NCBI GenBank assembly: GCA_007692605.1
Contig: REBS01000088.1
Span: forward strand, 1 to 64,000
DNA: 64,000 nucleotides
Direction of reading: 5' to 3'
DNA from: Gemmatimonadales bacterium
GTDB lineage: Bacteria > Gemmatimonadota > Gemmatimonadetes > Longimicrobiales > Gaopeijiaceae
Shown here: positions 16,745 to 25,001 of the stretch, piece by piece
Layout of the letters: each line of letters begins with the position of its first letter
Position numbering within the stretch: the first letter of the stretch is position 1
The notes under the pieces: generated by a model
The model's input: only the letters and a program-made list of their open reading frames with translations
Database searches by the model: none
What the model was told of the DNA's origin: nothing
Program-made: the position numbers and the translations under genes

Positions 16745-18019
16745 TCAGCGCGTACCGGACGAGGCTGCCAGAACCTCTGCCATCGCCTCGGTTCGGGCCA
16801 ATCGCCCGGGAATCCCGACACGCGATTCGTAGTTCGAGCAGAGGTGGATCCCGGCCGGGAGGCTCAGGTCCTCCATGGCGACCCAGCTTCGATCCCACGA
16901 GGGCACGCGGGTGCGGCTAACCTGAAGGACACGGGTGGAGCACCCGGTGATGTCTTCGAACTCCCCGCTCGCGATCGCCCCGATCTCGGCATCGTCGAGG
17001 GTGAGCAGTGCCGGATCGCGGGCCCCGCCCAGGAAGGCGGTGTAGATACCGTCCCGACCCAGTGCAGAGGCGTTCCAGGTGACGCCGCGGGTCCGACGTG
17101 GCTCGCCATAGGCCACCTGGTAGCCGAGGCCATGAAGGGAGCAGTCCCCGAGCAGGTGCACCACGGCCAGGCGGTTGTACCGCAGGCGGTCGAGCCGGGC
17201 CGCGGCGTCCGGTGCCACCGGGCCCAGGAGTCGCGAGGCGCCCTCGGCCGGCAGGGTGAGCACCACATCGGTGACTTCGAGGCGATCCCCTCCGGAGTGG
17301 CGCAGCACCCACCCTCCCGCCTCCAGGCGATCGATACCCTCCACGGGGGCTTCGAGTGCGACCCGCCCCTCAACCCGCCGATGCATCGCGCTCGTGAGCT
17401 CCCCCATCCCGTCCTCGAACGAGATCGCGGGAGGGGCGGCGCTCCGGTTGAAGGAGCCGCGCAGGAAGCCCCACAGGATGCTCCGCTGAACCCCGAAGCC
17501 CTCCATGGTCTCGGCCAGGGAATGGCGCACGAACATCTGGCCGGGATCGCTCCCGTAGAGTCCGCCGAAGAGGGGGCCCATCAGGTTCTCGTAGGCCTCG
17601 CGACCGAACTTCCGGACCAGGAAGCCCTCGACCGTCTCCTCTTCGTCATACCCGCCGGTCAACGGTTCGAGAAGGAGCCTCGCCTTTCCCCGCCAGCTCA
17701 GCAGATCGGTGCGCACCAGCCCTGCGGGCTCGAAGGGGACCCTGCGGATCCGTCCGCCCCGGAGCACGTACAGGGGAAGATCCACCGGAACCGAGACCGT
17801 CCGATCGGACAGCCCAAGCACCTTTACGAGACGGCCCACCGGAGGTGTCACCCGTGTCCGTTGCGGTCCGAAGTCGAGTACACGTCCCTCGTGTCGAACC
17901 GACCGGATCACCCCGCCCGGACGCGACGAAGCCTCGAACACCCGGTGCTCGATCCCCCTCTCCTCCAGATGTATGCTCAGCGAGAGTCCGGTGATTCCGG
18001 CTCCGACAATCCCGATCAT
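16745..18019 (-). CDS. hemY: Protoporphyrinogen/coproporphyrinogen oxidase-like flavoprotein (first HemY paralogue)
   Basis: This 424-residue FAD enzyme of the amine-oxidase fold probably performs the six-electron oxidation of a porphyrinogen to a porphyrin. The N-terminal dinucleotide fold reads GIVGAGITGLSLSIHLEERG, followed by the substrate-cofactor motif SRPGGVIRS. The middle HemY segment NLMGPLFGGLYGSDPGQM is present. The C-terminal FAD segment (GIHLCSNYESRVGIPG) is looser than in the second paralogue at 34507, which has the more canonical GVSVGDALGSGLAAA. The start at 18019 gives the standard N-terminus; an upstream extension is not family-like. It is a single gene followed by SusC and preceded by DUF3810. 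Being nearer to hemE-hemH, it may serve haem synthesis; that is inference. Confidence 0.82.
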   Translation of the reverse strand: MIGIVGAGITGLSLSIHLEERGIEHRVFEASSRPGGVIRSVRHEGRVLDFGPQRTRVTPPVGRLVKVLGLSDRTVSVPVDLPLYVLRGGRIRRVPFEPAGLVRTDLLSWRGKARLLLEPLTGGYDEEETVEGFLVRKFGREAYENLMGPLFGGLYGSDPGQMFVRHSLAETMEGFGVQRSILWGFLRGSFNRSAAPPAISFEDGMGELTSAMHRRVEGRVALEAPVEGIDRLEAGGWVLRHSGGDRLEVTDVVLTLPAEGASRLLGPVAPDAAARLDRLRYNRLAVVHLLGDCSLHGLGYQVAYGEPRRTRGVTWNASALGRDGIYTAFLGGARDPALLTLDDAEIGAIASGEFEDITGCSTRVLQVSRTRVPSWDRSWVAMEDLSLPAGIHLCSNYESRVGIPGRLARTEAMAEVLAASSGTR

Positions 18020-18124
18020 GAAGGCGGTCTGAGGTCTCGAGGAGGGCGATGGCGCCGCCGCAGGCGTGGGTGGGCCCTCCAATTTCCCTCCTGCGCCCCT
18101 ACTTATCAAGGAAGGGGGATGGAT

Positions 18125-19381
18125 TCATGGTCGGGGAGGGAGCGTGGATCCATGGTCGGGAAGAGGGAGATCCGCGGAGGGGAAAGGGGTGGGCCCCGGA
18201 TCCTGCGCGGTGGGGGCGAGGACCGCCTCGAGTCCGAATTCACGAGCCAGGGCGACCACCACCCACACGCTTCCGCGGTAGTTGGCGACCCCCTCGGGAA
18301 TTCCGTGCGAGCGGAGCATGGCATCGTTGGCGCGCCGCGCGATCTCCCCGACCGGTCCTCGGCCCCGGAGCCAGTAGTCGCGGATCGCGTCGACATCGCG
18401 CTGCACCCCGGGAAGACGCGACTCGAGGAGCGCGACCGTGGTCTCCGGGTCGACCGCCGCAAGCTCCGAGAGCAGCTGCCGCTGAAGAAAGAGCGCGCCC
18501 GAGTAGCGCTGGTGCAGGTCCGGAGAGAGCGCCGTGACCAGGTACGCGAGGGTGTTCGCGTCCGATTCACGGGCGATCCCCCGCTGGTGCGCCATCTCGT
18601 GCGCCAGGTCCTTTCCGCGCGCCGGCCCCGGCAGGTCGCCCATGACCAGCGCCTCGCCCGTGTAGGGGAAGTACATGCCGGCGATCTGCACCCAGCGGAC
18701 GATCGGGGTCAGAAGGAAGGCCTTGGGCGCTCCGTGCCGCTGGCCGAACCGATCGGGGAGATTCCATCGCTCGACCGACCGATCCCAGCCGGCTTCGAGC
18801 GCGGGCACCTGGGGGCGGATGGGGGGCGCGGGGGTCGGCACCCCCAGGTCGGCCTCTCCGTTCAGGGCCAGGTAGAGGGCGTTGGTTCGCTCGACCAGCG
18901 CCTCGGCCACCTGGGCGAGCTCCGCCCGGGGAATCGGGCCGCGCTCGGGCAGGCCCAGCGCGGCCTCGACCCCCGGGCGGGCGTACTGGAACCCCCAGAG
19001 CAGGTAGAAAAGGGCGATCAGGATCCCGGCGTCCTGCGCGAGCCGGAGCCCCCCGCGCAGCGCCGCGCGACCGGGTGGGTCCCGTCGGGCGCGGACGTCG
19101 GCGAGACCGCGCACGAGTCCGACCAGCTGCCGCAACAGGACTGCGCCGATAACCAGCTCGGCCAGCGCGAAGGGGATCCAGCCGGTGACCAGCGAGAGAA
19201 GGCGCGGCAGCTCGGCCAGCGGGCCCTGCCCGACCATCCGCTCCGCCAGATCGGGGTGGGCCGAGAGGCCCCGGTAGAGCATCCAGGCCAGGACCCCGGC
19301 CCCGATTCCGAGCAGCCGTCGCCCCAGCCGGAGCGGGGGGTGTCCGGCGGGAGACGACGTCATCGATTCGGAGCGATTCAT
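18125..19381 (-). CDS. DUF3810 membrane protein with HExxH motif
   Basis: This 418-residue protein of the DUF3810 family has three hydrophobic segments near the N-terminus, at about 22-42, 62-90 and 118-135. A large soluble part then contains HEMAHQRG (residue about 257), a zinc-metallopeptidase-type HExxH with a following glutamate region ESDANTLAY. That makes it a predicted membrane-anchored zincin. Its substrate and role are not known. The last 30 residues are proline-rich and encoded by DNA with a short direct repeat (CATGGTCGGG, twice around 18126-18161). It diverges from the M28 peptidase gene (162-bp gap) and lies 105 bp upstream of the first HemY gene on the same strand. Confidence 0.85.
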   Translation of the reverse strand: MNRSESMTSSPAGHPPLRLGRRLLGIGAGVLAWMLYRGLSAHPDLAERMVGQGPLAELPRLLSLVTGWIPFALAELVIGAVLLRQLVGLVRGLADVRARRDPPGRAALRGGLRLAQDAGILIALFYLLWGFQYARPGVEAALGLPERGPIPRAELAQVAEALVERTNALYLALNGEADLGVPTPAPPIRPQVPALEAGWDRSVERWNLPDRFGQRHGAPKAFLLTPIVRWVQIAGMYFPYTGEALVMGDLPGPARGKDLAHEMAHQRGIARESDANTLAYLVTALSPDLHQRYSGALFLQRQLLSELAAVDPETTVALLESRLPGVQRDVDAIRDYWLRGRGPVGEIARRANDAMLRSHGIPEGVANYRGSVWVVVALAREFGLEAVLAPTAQDPGPTPFPSADLPLPDHGSTLPPRP

Positions 19382-19543
19382 GGACGCCGGGTGGGAGACG
19401 GGGTGCGGGAGGGGCGGGGCGGACGTACGTTGGTCCCTTCGGACCCCCTCCTCGGAGGGGAGTGTACTTCGGTCGAGACGGCGCTGTCCACCGGACGCAC
19501 GAAGCCGCCCGTCATCGAACCCTTCCGCCTCCCACGAGGATCC

Positions 19544-20569
19544 ATGAGCCCACGTTCACATCGCAGGGTCGGGCCTTCGCACCGTGCCGCCCTTCTCCCG
19601 ACGTCCCTGTCGGCAGTCCTGACGGCGGTCCTTTCGGCACTTCTGCTGGCTTCGGCACCGGCACCGGCATCGGCGCAGGTCGCCGCCGAGGCCACCCGCA
19701 TCGACGCCCAGCAGATGCTCGAGGACCTGGGGGCGCTCGCGCACGATTCCATGGAAGGGCGCCGCACCGGAACCCCGGGCAACGAACGCGCCCGACAGAT
19801 GCTCTTGAGGGCCTTCGACGACCGAGGGATCGCGCCGGTCAACGGCGATCGCACTCATTCGTTCTCCTTCATCGGCCGCCAGGACGAGGCCACCTACGAG
19901 GGACTCAACATTCTCGGCATGATCGAGGGAACGGTGCACCCGGACCGCTACATCGTCCTCACGGCGCACTACGACCACCTGGGAGTCCAGGACGGCCAGA
20001 TCTACAACGGGGCCGACGACAACGCCTCGGGAACCGCCGCGATTCTCGCGATCGGAGAGTGGCTGCGTCGGAACCCTCCCCGCCACTCGATCGTGCTCGC
20101 CGCCCTCGACGCCGAGGAGATGGGCCTGCAGGGGGCTCGAGCCTTCATCGCCGATCCCCCCGTGCCGCTCGACCGGATCGTGATGAACGTGAACCTCGAC
20201 ATGGTGAGCCGGAGCGAAGCCGAGGAACTATACGCAGCCGGCACCTACCACTACCCCTTCCTCACGCCACTCGTCGAAGAGGTCGCGGCACGCTCATCGA
20301 TCACCCTGCTCATGGGCCACGACTCCCCCGCCCTGCCCCCCGGCGACGACTGGACGATGGCCTCGGACCACGGCCCCTTCCACCAGGTCGGCATCCCCTT
20401 CATCTACTTCGGGGTCGAGGACCACCCCGGCTACCACGACCCCTCGGACACGGTCGAGAACATCACCCCCGGCTTCTACGTGTCGGCGGTCGAGACCATC
20501 CTGGACTTCGTGATCCAGGCCGATCGTCGTGGCGAAAGGATCCTCGAGTCGCGCGGAACGAGTCCGTGA
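19544..20569 (+). CDS. Secreted M28-family zinc aminopeptidase
   Basis: This 341-residue exported peptidase has a signal peptide ending near APASAQV. All elements of the M28 co-catalytic zinc site are present: His in TAHYDHLG, bridging Asp in NGADDNASG, catalytic Glu-Glu in DAEEMGLQG, Asp in NLDMVSRS, and the last His in HPGYHDPSDT. It would remove N-terminal residues from peptides in the periplasm or outside the cell. The ATG at 19544 sits behind AGGA. Its TGA overlaps the GTG of the next gene as GTGA, so the acetyltransferase is translationally coupled to it. Confidence 0.93.
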   Translation: MSPRSHRRVGPSHRAALLPTSLSAVLTAVLSALLLASAPAPASAQVAAEATRIDAQQMLEDLGALAHDSMEGRRTGTPGNERARQMLLRAFDDRGIAPVNGDRTHSFSFIGRQDEATYEGLNILGMIEGTVHPDRYIVLTAHYDHLGVQDGQIYNGADDNASGTAAILAIGEWLRRNPPRHSIVLAALDAEEMGLQGARAFIADPPVPLDRIVMNVNLDMVSRSEAEELYAAGTYHYPFLTPLVEEVAARSSITLLMGHDSPALPPGDDWTMASDHGPFHQVGIPFIYFGVEDHPGYHDPSDTVENITPGFYVSAVETILDFVIQADRRGERILESRGTSP

Positions 20570-21093
20570 CCCGGGACGGCCCCCCGGCGATCGAGATCCG
20601 TCCGGTCGTACGCGACGATGTCGAGATCTTCCTGGCGCTCATCGATGCGCACGCCGATTTCGAGCGCATGGAGCGGCCCGGCCCCGAAGCCCGCAAGCGG
20701 CTCATCGAGGACGCCCTCCGAAGCCCTCCCCGATACCGGGCCTACCTGGCCTCGATTCACGGCGAGGACGTCGGGTACGCCTTCACCTACGAGGCCTACT
20801 CCTCCTTCCTGGCGCGGCCTACCCTCTTTCTGGAGGACATCTTCGTCTTTTCGGAGTACCGGGGGCACGGCTTCGGTGGCGTGATGTTCGACTACCTCGT
20901 GCGCGAGGCGGTGCGGCTGGGGTGCGGCCGCATGGAGTGGATGGTCCAGGACTGGAACGAGGGGGCGATCCGGTTCTACGAGCGGCGCGGGGCGATCCAG
21001 CTGTCGGAGTGGCACACCTACCGGATCGACCAGGAGCAGCTCGAGCGGCTCGCGGCGGGAGAGTACCGACCGGGGCAGTCGCGCACGGAGTGA
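20566..21093 (+). CDS. GNAT-family N-acetyltransferase (SAT-like)
   Basis: This 175-residue cytosolic acetyl-CoA-dependent acetyltransferase has motif A as FSEYRGHGFGGVMFDYL (Q/RxxGxG/A-type acetyl-CoA loop). The segment LFLEDIFV before it and the C-terminal WNEGAIRFYERRGA are both typical of diamine/spermidine-type acetyltransferases. The substrate cannot be fixed. The GTG start at 20566 overlaps the stop of the M28 peptidase gene by 4 bp. Coupling of a secreted peptidase to a cytosolic acetyltransferase suggests handling of an imported amine or peptide, but this is only contextual. Confidence 0.88.
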   Translation: MTRDGPPAIEIRPVVRDDVEIFLALIDAHADFERMERPGPEARKRLIEDALRSPPRYRAYLASIHGEDVGYAFTYEAYSSFLARPTLFLEDIFVFSEYRGHGFGGVMFDYLVREAVRLGCGRMEWMVQDWNEGAIRFYERRGAIQLSEWHTYRIDQEQLERLAAGEYRPGQSRTE

Positions 21094-21204
21094 TCGCGCC
21101 GGCGGACCGCACGCCGTGCGTGGCTCCCTTTCGTGGGCCCCGGGGGTTCCCGCACAGCGCCCGAGATACCATCTTCGAGGCGCGAACCGACACCGGATTT
21201 CGAA

Positions 21205-21260
21205 CGCAGCGCGTGGAACCCCGCGCATCGACCGCAGCGCATCAAACCCAGCGCATCGAC
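21205..21260. repeat. 28-bp tandem duplication before the P5C dehydrogenase gene
   Basis: Two adjoining 28-bp units (21205-21232 and 21233-21260) both begin CGCAGCGC and end GCGCATCGAC, differing at about five central positions. The array lies in the 192-bp gap and ends 25 bp before the ATG, close to the ribosome site AGGAG. An effect on leader structure is possible. Confidence 0.65.
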
Positions 21261-21285
21261 CCCAAGCACCAGGAGTTTCGACACC

Positions 21286-22914
21286 ATGCTCGACGGCCAT
21301 CCCCGCATCCCGACCCCGACCAACGAACCGATCCAGGGCTACGCCCCGGGCTCTCCGGAGCGCGCGAGTCTCGAGGCTCGCATCCGGACGATGTCGGCCG
21401 AGACCGCCGACTGCCCCATGGTGATCGGGGGCCGCGAGGTCCGCAGCGGCGAGACCTTCGTGCAGACCTCGCCCCACCGGCACTCCAACGAGCTGGCGAC
21501 GGTCCATGGCGCCCGGCGCTCCGACGTCGAAGAGGCGATCGACTCCGCCCTCTCGGTGGCCGACGATTGGGCCTCGATGCCCTGGCGCGACCGCTCGGCG
21601 ATCTTCCTGAAGTCCGCGGAGCTGATCGCGGGGCCCTACCGCGACGCGATCAACGCCTCGACGATCCTGGGCCAGTCGAAGTCGGTGCAGCAGGCCGAGA
21701 TCGACGCCGCCTGTGAACTCGTCGACTTCCTGCGCTTCAATGTGCACTACGCCGAGCAGATCTATCGGGAGCAGCCGATGTACTCGCCCGGCGCCACCTG
21801 GAATCAGCTTGACTGGCGCCCTCTGGAGGGCTTCGTCCTGGCGATCACCCCCTTCAACTTCACCGCAATCGGCGGGAATCTCCCTACGGCTCCGGCCATG
21901 ATGGGCAACGTGGTGCTCTGGAAGCCGTCGGAGAAGCAGGCGCTGAGCGCCCACTACACGATGGAGGCCTTCCGTGAGGCCGGGGTCCCCGACGGGGTGA
22001 TCAACATGCTGCACGGCGACGGCGCGCGGGTCTCCGACGTGGCCATGGCGCACGAGAGCTTCGCGGGGCTCCACTTCACCGGATCGTCGACGGTCCTCAA
22101 ATCGCTCTGGAAGAAGGCCGGGGACAACCTGGACCGCTACCGCACCTACCCGCGGATCGTGGGCGAGAGCGGAGGAAAGGACTTCGTGGCCGTGCACCCG
22201 TCGGCCGAGGCGGAGCCGGTGGTGATCGCGCTCGCCCGGGCCGCCTTCGAATACCAGGGGCAGAAGTGCTCCGCGGCCTCGCGCGCCTACATCCCGGAAT
22301 CGCTCTGGCCCGAGATTCGCGATGGGATCCGCGAGGTGGTCGGCCAGATCACGATGGGCGACGTGGGCGAGGACCTCTCGACCTTCATGGGCGCGGTGAT
22401 CGACGAGGGCGCCTTCAAAAAGCATCGCGACGCGATCGAGCAGGCGAAGGCCGACGGACTCGAGATCGTCTGCGGCGGGGGCACCGACGACTCGGTGGGC
22501 TGGTTCGTCGAGCCCACCGTCCTGCGCACCGACGACCCGCACTACGACACCATGGAGCGCGAGCTCTTCGGGCCGATCCTCACCGTGTACGTCTACGAGG
22601 ATTCGAAGTGGGAGGAGACCCTCGACCTGGTCGACTCCACCAGCGCCTACGCCCTGACCGGCTCGGTCTTCGCGCACGAGCGCAAGACGCTCATGGAGGC
22701 CTCGCACCGCCTCCGGAACGCCGCGGGCAACTTCTACCTGAACGACAAGCCGACCGGATCGGTCGTGGGCCAGCAGCCCTTCGGTGGCGCCCGCGCCTCG
22801 GGTACGAACGACAAGGCCGGATCGTTCCTGAACCTGCTGCGCTGGGTCTCGCCCCGCTCGATCAAGGAGAACTTCGTGCCCGTGCTCGACTGGACGTACC
22901 CGCACATGGGCTGA
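21286..22914 (+). CDS. Delta-1-pyrroline-5-carboxylate dehydrogenase
   Basis: This enzyme oxidises glutamate-gamma-semialdehyde to glutamate with NAD+, the second step of proline catabolism. The 542-residue length matches the stand-alone (non-PutA) type. Aldehyde-dehydrogenase features are the catalytic cysteine in YQGQKCSAASR and the general-base Glu in RIVGESGGKDF. Also present are the ITPFNFTAIGGNLP nucleotide region and the C-terminal QPFGGARASGTNDKAG. The ATG at 21286 is preceded by AGGAG at about 21271. No proline dehydrogenase gene is seen in the window, so its upstream partner must lie elsewhere. The gene is monocistronic by layout, and the next gene is convergent. Confidence 0.95.
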   Translation: MLDGHPRIPTPTNEPIQGYAPGSPERASLEARIRTMSAETADCPMVIGGREVRSGETFVQTSPHRHSNELATVHGARRSDVEEAIDSALSVADDWASMPWRDRSAIFLKSAELIAGPYRDAINASTILGQSKSVQQAEIDAACELVDFLRFNVHYAEQIYREQPMYSPGATWNQLDWRPLEGFVLAITPFNFTAIGGNLPTAPAMMGNVVLWKPSEKQALSAHYTMEAFREAGVPDGVINMLHGDGARVSDVAMAHESFAGLHFTGSSTVLKSLWKKAGDNLDRYRTYPRIVGESGGKDFVAVHPSAEAEPVVIALARAAFEYQGQKCSAASRAYIPESLWPEIRDGIREVVGQITMGDVGEDLSTFMGAVIDEGAFKKHRDAIEQAKADGLEIVCGGGTDDSVGWFVEPTVLRTDDPHYDTMERELFGPILTVYVYEDSKWEETLDLVDSTSAYALTGSVFAHERKTLMEASHRLRNAAGNFYLNDKPTGSVVGQQPFGGARASGTNDKAGSFLNLLRWVSPRSIKENFVPVLDWTYPHMG

Positions 22915-22936
22915 GGGGAGGCGCGGGACCGAGGGC

Positions 22937-23371
22937 CTACAGACTCCACATCAGGTGACGGCTGTAGTCGTGCAGGAAATAGCGGATCAGGTCTTCCTTC
23001 GTCGAGTTCGTCACGTCCTGATGCAGGGGGCGGTCGCGTAGATGGATCTCGGCCCGGTAGGTCTGACCCTCGGGATCGCGCAGGGGCGCGACGGGAAAGG
23101 CGAAGCCCGTGGTCCGGTACGCCTTCACCTTGACCTCGTAGTAGAACTCCTCCTTTCCGTCCTTGAGCACGCGGATCGAGCCCATGCGGTCGCTGTGCTC
23201 CACCTCGACGTCGCGGCCGTACTCCTGCAGTTCGGTGGCGAGTTCCTCGAAGGCGGGCACCACGACCTGCGAGATGAAGCCCCGTACCCGCCCCGGACCC
23301 TCGGGCTTCGGTTGGCCCCCTCCCTCGGTCGCGGTGAGGAGCATCTTCAGATCTTCTCTCCAGTCACTCAT
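22937..23371 (-). CDS. Unknown 143-residue protein overlapping the BCCT transporter gene
   Basis: The product is not recognised. It is a soluble, charged protein with no signal peptide or membrane segment. A helical N-terminus begins SDWREDLKML. A central region has alternating strands (VEVEHSDRMGSIRV, KEEFYYEVKVKAY). A C-terminal helix contains STKEDLIRYFLHDYSRHLMW. The ATG at 23371 lies 8 bp inside the end of the BCCT gene behind GGAGGAG, so translation is tightly coupled and the two proteins probably work together. A regulatory or accessory role in osmolyte uptake is a reasonable guess and no more. Confidence 0.8.
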   Translation of the reverse strand: MSDWREDLKMLLTATEGGGQPKPEGPGRVRGFISQVVVPAFEELATELQEYGRDVEVEHSDRMGSIRVLKDGKEEFYYEVKVKAYRTTGFAFPVAPLRDPEGQTYRAEIHLRDRPLHQDVTNSTKEDLIRYFLHDYSRHLMWSL

Positions 23372-24944
23372 GGTCTCCTCCGTTGAATTCCGCGTTGACG
23401 GGGCTTGCGTCTCCACGGCCCTTGGCCGGAAAAACCTTTCGGACCCGTCCCCGATCCCTGCTCTCGCTTCTCAGCGCCTTGAGCAGTGAAATGCACATCA
23501 CCACGAGGACCGCGGCAAAGGGGAGTCCGGTCGCGATCGCGGCCGTCTGAAGCGCTGCGAGCCCTCCGGCCCAGAGGAGCACCCCGGCCACCGCACCCTC
23601 GAGGAGCGCCCAGAATACGCGCTGAACCTTGGGCGGATCCGGATTCCCACCCGAAGCGAGCATGTCGATCACCAGAGACCCCGAGTCCGACGAGGTCACG
23701 AAGAAGGCGATGATCACGATCATCGCGAGGATCGAGGTGACGGCCGAGAGCGGGAAGCCCTGCAGGAGCGCGAAGAGCATCTCTTCGGCCCCGACGCCAG
23801 CGATCCCCCCCTCGCCGAAGAGCTCCCGATGCAGGCCGCTGTTTCCGAAGGTGGTCAGCCAGAAGGTCGTGAAGGCCGCGGGCACCAGGAGGACCCCGCC
23901 GATGAACTCGCGAATCGTTCGCCCGCGCGAGACCCGGGCGATGAACATCCCGACGAAGGGCGACCAGGCGATCCACCATCCCCAATAGAAGAGGGTCCAG
24001 GTGCCGTGCCACTCCCCGTCGCCCCAGGCGTCGATCCAGAAGGTCGTCTCGACGATCGAAGACAGGTAGTTCCCGGTGTTCTCGACCCAGTTGTTCAGGA
24101 GGAACACCGTCGGCCCCACCGCGAAGACGAAGAGGACCAGGATCACGGCGACCGTCATGTTGAAGTTCGACAGTCGGCGGATCCCCTTGTCGAGCCCCGC
24201 GACCACGGAGCCGGTGGCGATCAGGGTGATGACCGTGATCAGCCCGAGCTGGAGGCCGGTCGCGTCCTCGAGCCCCAGGCCGAAGAGGTAGTCGATCCCG
24301 GCCGCCACCTGCATCACCCCGAGTCCGAGCGAGGTCGCCACCCCGAAGATGGTGCCGAAGATCGCGAGCACATCGATCGTGTGCCCGATCGGGCCATGGA
24401 TCCGGTCGCCCAGGAGTGGATGAAAGGCGGAGCGGATCGACAGGGGCAGCCCCTTGCGAAACGAGAAGTAGGCGAGCGAGAGCCCCACGACGATGTAGAT
24501 GGCCCAGGCGTGCACGCCCCAGTGAAAGAAGGTGAGCCGCATCGCCTCGGACGCCGCCTCGACGGTCTCGCTCTCGACGGTCGGCGAGCCCAGGTAGTAG
24601 AACATCGGCTCGGCGACCGACCAGAAGACGAGCCCGATCCCCATCCCCGCGCTGAAGAGCATGGCGAACCACGAGAAGTAGCTGTACTCGGGCTCCGAGT
24701 CGTCCTCGCCCAGACGGATGCTCCCCCAGGGGCTGAAGAAGAGGGCGATCACGAAGAAAAGGAAGAAGGCCACCGACATGACGTAGAACCAGCCGAAGTT
24801 GTCCACGATTCCGCCCTGGACGACATCGAAGACCTGCTCGGTCTGCTCCACGAAGAAGACCCCGAAGACCAGGAAGATTCCGATGATTATGATCGCGGGG
24901 AAGAAGACTCCGGGGCTCAGCTCCAGCTTCTCTTTCCAGTCCAT
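23364..24944 (-). CDS. BCCT-family betaine/choline/carnitine transporter
   Basis: This 526-residue inner-membrane secondary transporter for quaternary ammonium osmolytes has 12 hydrophobic helices and a charged C-terminal tail. The diagnostic GMGIGLVFWSVAEP segment and the tryptophan-rich signature FYWGWWIAWSPFVGMFIARV are both present; these form the substrate aromatic box in the family. The GMGIG form is typical of Na+-coupled betaine members. The tail (about 490-526) is basic (SRDRGRVRKVFPAKGRG), as in osmosensing BCCT carriers. It overlaps the unknown 143-residue gene downstream by 8 bp and follows the porin-like gene (57-bp gap), so the three form one minus-strand unit. Confidence 0.95.
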   Translation of the reverse strand: MDWKEKLELSPGVFFPAIIIIGIFLVFGVFFVEQTEQVFDVVQGGIVDNFGWFYVMSVAFFLFFVIALFFSPWGSIRLGEDDSEPEYSYFSWFAMLFSAGMGIGLVFWSVAEPMFYYLGSPTVESETVEAASEAMRLTFFHWGVHAWAIYIVVGLSLAYFSFRKGLPLSIRSAFHPLLGDRIHGPIGHTIDVLAIFGTIFGVATSLGLGVMQVAAGIDYLFGLGLEDATGLQLGLITVITLIATGSVVAGLDKGIRRLSNFNMTVAVILVLFVFAVGPTVFLLNNWVENTGNYLSSIVETTFWIDAWGDGEWHGTWTLFYWGWWIAWSPFVGMFIARVSRGRTIREFIGGVLLVPAAFTTFWLTTFGNSGLHRELFGEGGIAGVGAEEMLFALLQGFPLSAVTSILAMIVIIAFFVTSSDSGSLVIDMLASGGNPDPPKVQRVFWALLEGAVAGVLLWAGGLAALQTAAIATGLPFAAVLVVMCISLLKALRSESRDRGRVRKVFPAKGRGDASPVNAEFNGGDHE

Positions 24945-25001
24945 TCGAGGCTCCCGTGTTCGAGTGGTGCGGAAGGGTGCGCGACGTCGTGCTTGGGGGC
25001 T

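Noticed and set aside
16607-19543. Very long plus-strand open frame running antisense to hemY and DUF3810
   Set aside because: GC-rich DNA leaves the opposite strand open. The translated sequence is rich in Arg, Gly and Pro with no domain, while the minus-strand genes have clear motifs. Only its last part (from 19544) is a real gene.
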